64,000 nt of DNA from assembly GCA_020633205.1 (NCBI GenBank), contig JACKEB010000014.1:124001-188000 (forward strand). Direction: 5' to 3'. The stretch comes from Polyangiaceae bacterium (GTDB lineage Bacteria; Myxococcota_A; Polyangia; Polyangiales; Polyangiaceae). The stretch's first letter is position 1, and every line of letters starts with the position of its first letter. Positions 60,775 through 64,000 of this stretch are shown piece by piece. The notes under the pieces were generated by a model, which saw only the letters and a program-made list of their open reading frames with translations, made no database searches and was not told the DNA's origin. The position numbers and the translations under genes are program-made.

Positions 60775-61533
60775 TTGAGCAAAGGGCGAGTGCTGATCAT
60801 CACCAGTGACGAGGAGCTGTGCCTCTCGCTCCAGCGCGCGCTTATCAAAGCGGATTTCACCACTGAAACCGCCGACTCGGCGATCTCGGGGGTGAGCGCG
60901 GCGGTGGAGTCTCAGCCTCACTGTGTGATCTGCGACCTCTACTTGGAAGACATCGAGGGCACCTGGGTGATCGCCAAGCTGCGCGCTGAGCGCAGTGAGA
61001 TCGCGATGGTGCCTACGCTGATTCTGGGTGACGCCTTCGATCTGGACACAGCGCTTCAGGGCCTGCGCTCGGGGGCTGACGCCTATCTGCTCAAGCCGAT
61101 CACCGACAAGGCGATCGTGCATCAGGTCGAGGCGTTGATGCGTCTGGTGACGCGCATCCGCGAGCGCAGAGACTCCTTCTTGCCGCCCAGCAGCTTGGGG
61201 CCGCTGGCGCTGCGTGGAGATCTCGAGCAGATGAGCCTGGCCACGGTGCTGATGGTGATCGAGATGGAGCGCCGCAGTGGCCGCCTGACCATCACGACCG
61301 GCGGGGAGCCAGACAAGCGTGCGGCGTTCATGATGGCAGAGGGTACGTTCGTGGAGAGCACCCTCGATGGCCGCCCACTCGAGCTGAAGCGCGTGCTCCG
61401 CGACGTCCTGGGCTGGAAGCGCGGGCGCTTCTGGTTCGCGCCGGCGACGGATTCTTTGACGCCGAACTCACGCGGCACCATCGGCGGCGTGCTGCTCAAC
61501 GTAATGCGCGAGCTCGACGAAGAGAATCGCTGA
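60775..61533 (+). CDS. Response regulator with PATAN (DUF4388) output
   Basis: 252 residues from TTG 60775 (GAGG upstream; the frame extends to 60736). Receiver domain 1-125: phosphoacceptor Asp in CVICDLYLEDIEG, acidic pocket ITSDEEL, Thr/Ser replaced region LILGDAF, and Lys in YLLKPITDKA. Residues 140-250 are a PATAN domain (LRGDLEQMSLATVLMVIEME, RRSGRLTI, AEGTFVESTLDGRPLELK), common in myxobacterial signalling. No DNA-binding domain is present, so output is by protein contact. A kinase partner is not adjacent, though a Ser/Thr kinase is convergent downstream. Confidence 0.9.
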   Translation: MSKGRVLIITSDEELCLSLQRALIKADFTTETADSAISGVSAAVESQPHCVICDLYLEDIEGTWVIAKLRAERSEIAMVPTLILGDAFDLDTALQGLRSGADAYLLKPITDKAIVHQVEALMRLVTRIRERRDSFLPPSSLGPLALRGDLEQMSLATVLMVIEMERRSGRLTITTGGEPDKRAAFMMAEGTFVESTLDGRPLELKRVLRDVLGWKRGRFWFAPATDSLTPNSRGTIGGVLLNVMRELDEENR

Positions 61534-61671
61534 GCGGGTGCGGACCGACAGGTTGCGAGCCGGCCCCTACTAGTATTTACGCGCGGAAACGCGTCTCTCT
61601 GAGACGAAGCCGGCGGGTGAGTTGCGCAGGACCAAGGGTTGCTGCGCGCTTCACCGGTCACGCGAAGCGCG

Positions 61672-63099
61672 TCAGAGCCGCTCGTCGAAGACGTCGGTCT
61701 TCGGCTTCGGTGTGGGCTTGGGAGCGGGAGCTTGGGGCTTGCGATTGGCCCAAGCCTTCTTCTCCGCTTCGGAGGGCTCGCGCGGAGCATCCGCGCTAGC
61801 GGAGGGCGCCGCTGAGGCTGCGGGCTCCTCTGCCTTTGCGGGCTCTTCCTTGGGGGCGGCTTGCTCAACCTTCTCGGTGGGCTGCTCCGCCTCGGGCTTG
61901 GGTGCCTCTGCCGCGGGCGTCGGTGGTTGTGCTGCTGGCGCCGCGGGCGCCGCACTATCTCCGCCGCGGGTGAAGCCCCATACGGTGGCGATCAAGCCAA
62001 CGGTCACGGCAGCGATGGCGATGTACAGCGGCGCGCGGCGCTCCTTCGGCTTCTCCTGGGTGCCGGTGGCGCCGAATGCGGTCGCAGTCGAATGCGTATC
62101 GCTGGGCCGGTTCACTGAAACCATGGAGGGCCGCGGCGGCTCCATATGGCTCACCGTGCGCGGCCGACCGCCTCCCTCGAGGATACGCACGACGCGAGCG
62201 GCAGAAGAGACACCGATATCGCCGGCGTACGGACCCAGATCCATCGCGAGCTCGCCCACGGATTGGTAGCGCTTGGCCGCGTCCTTCTCGAGGCACTTCG
62301 CGACCACAGGCTCCAGGTCCTCCGGGAGATCCGGGCGCACGATGCGCATGGGCGGAGCGGTGTTCTCCAGCACCAAAGCGCACAGCTGTGGCATCGAGTC
62401 GGCGACGAAGGGCAAAGTGCCCGTGAGCATTTCGTAGAGCACCACGCCGAGGGACCAGATGTCGGCGCGCGCATCCACGTCGCGTGCTGAGCGCATCTGC
62501 TCCGGCGACATGTAGAGAGGTGAGCCCATGGAGACCTGAGTCTGCGTGAGACTCGAGACGCCCATATCGCTCGTCACCTTGCTGATCCCGAAGTCCAAGA
62601 CTTTGGCGATGGGCGAGCCGTCCCCCCCGCGGGTCAGGAAGATGTTCGCGGGTTTGATGTCGCGATGAACGACGCCCGCCGAGTGGGCGGCTGCGAGTGC
62701 CTCGCACACCTGGAGTGTGTACAGAGCCGCTAGCCCAATATCCAAGGGACCCTCGGACTCGACGATCTCCGACAGGTCCTTCCCCTCCAGGTACTCCATC
62801 ACCATGTAGGGGGAGCCCGTGTCTTCCATCGTGCCGACGTCGATCACGCGAGCGACGTGCGGGCTCTTGATTCGCACGGCGGCTTGCGCTTCCCGGAGGA
62901 AGCGAGCGGCGGTGTTCTCGTGTTTGGCGACGGCGGGGAGCAAGAACTTCAGCGCGACGCGATCGTTGAGCACGACGTGCGTCGCTTGGACGACGACGCC
63001 CATTCCGCCAGCACCAAGCACCTTTTCGACGCGGTACTTGCCTGCCAGCACATCGCCCGGCTTGACCTCTACATCGACGTTCTCAGCGACCGCGCTCAT
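61672..63099 (-). CDS. Membrane Ser/Thr protein kinase
   Basis: 475 residues from ATG 63099 (GAAGGA upstream). Hanks-type kinase residues 20-290: LGAGGMGVVVQATH, VALKFLLP, VVHRDIKPANIFLTRGG, LDFGISKVT, SPLYMSPEQM; all catalytic residues present. A membrane segment at about 355-375 (LYIAIAAVTVGLIATVWGF) is followed by a Pro/Ala/Glu/Lys-rich external tail to the C-terminus. PASTA domains are absent; the tail may respond to the envelope or scaffold partners. An 8-bp inverted repeat lies 49 bases upstream. Confidence 0.93.
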   Translation of the reverse strand: MSAVAENVDVEVKPGDVLAGKYRVEKVLGAGGMGVVVQATHVVLNDRVALKFLLPAVAKHENTAARFLREAQAAVRIKSPHVARVIDVGTMEDTGSPYMVMEYLEGKDLSEIVESEGPLDIGLAALYTLQVCEALAAAHSAGVVHRDIKPANIFLTRGGDGSPIAKVLDFGISKVTSDMGVSSLTQTQVSMGSPLYMSPEQMRSARDVDARADIWSLGVVLYEMLTGTLPFVADSMPQLCALVLENTAPPMRIVRPDLPEDLEPVVAKCLEKDAAKRYQSVGELAMDLGPYAGDIGVSSAARVVRILEGGGRPRTVSHMEPPRPSMVSVNRPSDTHSTATAFGATGTQEKPKERRAPLYIAIAAVTVGLIATVWGFTRGGDSAAPAAPAAQPPTPAAEAPKPEAEQPTEKVEQAAPKEEPAKAEEPAASAAPSASADAPREPSEAEKKAWANRKPQAPAPKPTPKPKTDVFDERL

Positions 63100-63543
63100 T
63101 GATTGTTTTCCTTCGCCACAGCCTTCTAACTTTAGAGTTCCGGCCCATGGACCTGCAAGGAACAGGTCCAATGAGTTCGGACTTTTGTAGGTGCTCTCCC
63201 ACACCGCTTCCCGGGCGGCCGCTTCGGAGGTGCGTTGTACGGACGGCGTATTCGGAGTGTAACGTCACGCTTCCCCCCCTTCGCTTCGGCCGAGCCTCAG
63301 CTCTTGCAGCAACGGTGCGCTGCTGGGCCCCTTCAGCTACAGGCGTCTGCTTCGATAGGTGGCTGGTGCGCGGTTCGATTCTCACGGAGCACAGTTGCCC
63401 ACACCACTCGCACTACCTGCATGATGGGCTGCGGCGCACCGTCTGTTGTCAAGCGCCGCGCTCCCCCGAACCCAAAAGGCAGGCGCGGCGAGCGTACGTC
63501 TTCGTCCCTTGAGTTCCGGGGCGAGCGACGGCCGACAGGATTG
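63100..63543. other. 444-base gap with an inverted repeat
   Basis: Lies between the partial gene at the right edge and the kinase, both on the minus strand, so it probably contains the kinase promoter. The inverted repeat at 63148-63170 is the main feature; no coding frame is convincing. Confidence 0.5.
63148..63170. promoter_or_regulatory. Inverted repeat upstream of the kinase gene
   Basis: TGGACCTG-N7-CAGGTCCA, perfect eight-base arms with a seven-base spacer, 49 bases before the kinase start. Candidate operator or leader hairpin. Confidence 0.55.
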
Positions 63544-64000
63544 CTACATGATGGTGCGACGTAGCGGATGCTCGCGGCCGCTGTCCTGCGCGCGTCCCCA
63601 CACTGGCTTGAACAGCCAATAGTGGCCGTACTTCTTCTCGTAGTCGTGGAACTCCGCTTCCAGGCCGACCTGAGGCTCGAAACCTTTGCGCAACTGGAAG
63701 CGGATTTCACGCCCGTAGTAGAGGTACCCCGTGCGGCGCTCCCAGTCTTGGAAGCTCCACGACTCGAGGATCTTCAGTACGTTGGGGTGGAGGCGTTCGT
63801 TGTTCCAGATCACGTAGCCAGGCGTGCCTTCCGCTGACTGAGCGACCATCCCCGAGTCGCCCGTAGGAAAGCGCTCGATCACGTAGCCACCTTCAGGACG
63901 ACGCATCGAGAGTGCGAGGTCGGTGCCATCCAGCGTCACCTCGACATCAGCGCTCCTCGGCTCGTAAACCAAATGGCCGTGCTCTGAGCGTTCGGAAGCG
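63544..64000 (-). CDS. Unrecognised protein (5' end outside window)
   Basis: About 152 C-terminal residues; the frame remains open to the window edge. The visible part has beta-rich Trp/Tyr segments (GYVIERFPTGDSGMVAQS, SWSFQDWERRTGYLYYGREI, YEKKYGHYWLFKPVWG) and no Cys. It may be the end of a carbohydrate-binding or beta-sandwich domain, but I recognise no family. Same strand as the kinase to its left. Confidence 0.6.
   Translation of the reverse strand, partial: ASERSEHGHLVYEPRSADVEVTLDGTDLALSMRRPEGGYVIERFPTGDSGMVAQSAEGTPGYVIWNNERLHPNVLKILESWSFQDWERRTGYLYYGREIRFQLRKGFEPQVGLEAEFHDYEKKYGHYWLFKPVWGRAQDSGREHPLRRTIM

Noticed and set aside
63365..63395. GGTTCGATTC resembling a tRNA T-loop
   Set aside because: No matching acceptor, D or anticodon stems around it.

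Overview
The window looks like chromosomal DNA of a myxobacterium (phylum Myxococcota, probably order Polyangiales). The evidence is very high GC with GC-rich third codon positions, three eukaryote-like Ser/Thr protein kinases, a MYXO-CTERM-type sorting tail, a DUF1592/DUF1552 secreted pair, GGT-rich lipoprotein linkers, many lipoproteins, and PATAN (DUF4388) and WGR proteins. I see no rRNA, tRNA, CRISPR array, transposase, integrase or phage gene. Both ends cut a gene (an aminotransferase at the left, an unknown gene at the right).

Layout. 1-6.1 kb: class V aminotransferase end, WYL regulator facing a GFA-family gene, TPR/thioesterase pair, PrxQ peroxiredoxin, large FGE-fold lipoprotein. 6.1-11.4 kb: sigma-like factor divergent from a zinc-finger/kinase/TPR membrane protein, intradiol dioxygenase, HD-domain protein. 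11.5-15.6 kb: purL. 15.9-18.9 kb: a bufferin-like RiPP locus, with a duplicated Cys-rich lipoprotein precursor, a fused MNIO (DUF692)-DUF2063 enzyme, and a two-CxxCH lipoprotein. 19.0-23.6 kb: kinase, two convergent PAP2-family genes, lipoprotein, ECF sigma factor. 23.8-29.4 kb: WGR protein and two unrecognised genes. 29.5-34.5 kb: oxyR divergent from a diheme peroxidase, Tat phosphoesterase and cytochrome operon, then a zinc-ribbon thioredoxin. 34.6-39.9 kb: a deletion scar joining an NmrA-like and a LysR gene, HxlR/DoxX pair, a triple-heme membrane protein with poly-Asp linkers, DUF3565-DUF1971 protein, Cys-rich lipoprotein. 40.3-49.7 kb: a tightly overlapping minus-strand menaquinone operon (aroF-menG-menF-menD-menH-menA-menC-menE) without menB. 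50-64 kb: ettA, HDOD protein, DUF1592/DUF1552 pair, DUF218 protein, Gly-rich lipoprotein, Nramp-like transporter, TPR protein, PATAN response regulator, kinase, and a partial gene.

Connections. Chorismate from the DAHP synthase should feed MenF and menaquinone synthesis. OxyR plausibly controls the periplasmic peroxidase operon next to it. In the bufferin-like locus a strong hairpin separates precursor from enzyme, as expected if the precursor must be made in excess. The most novel candidates are that lipid-anchored, internally duplicated precursor with its single-chain modifying enzyme, and a dispersed motif (TTGGGGGTGAGG or TTGGGGGGGAGG, often followed by GCGC) that recurs at least eleven times on both strands, inside and between genes.
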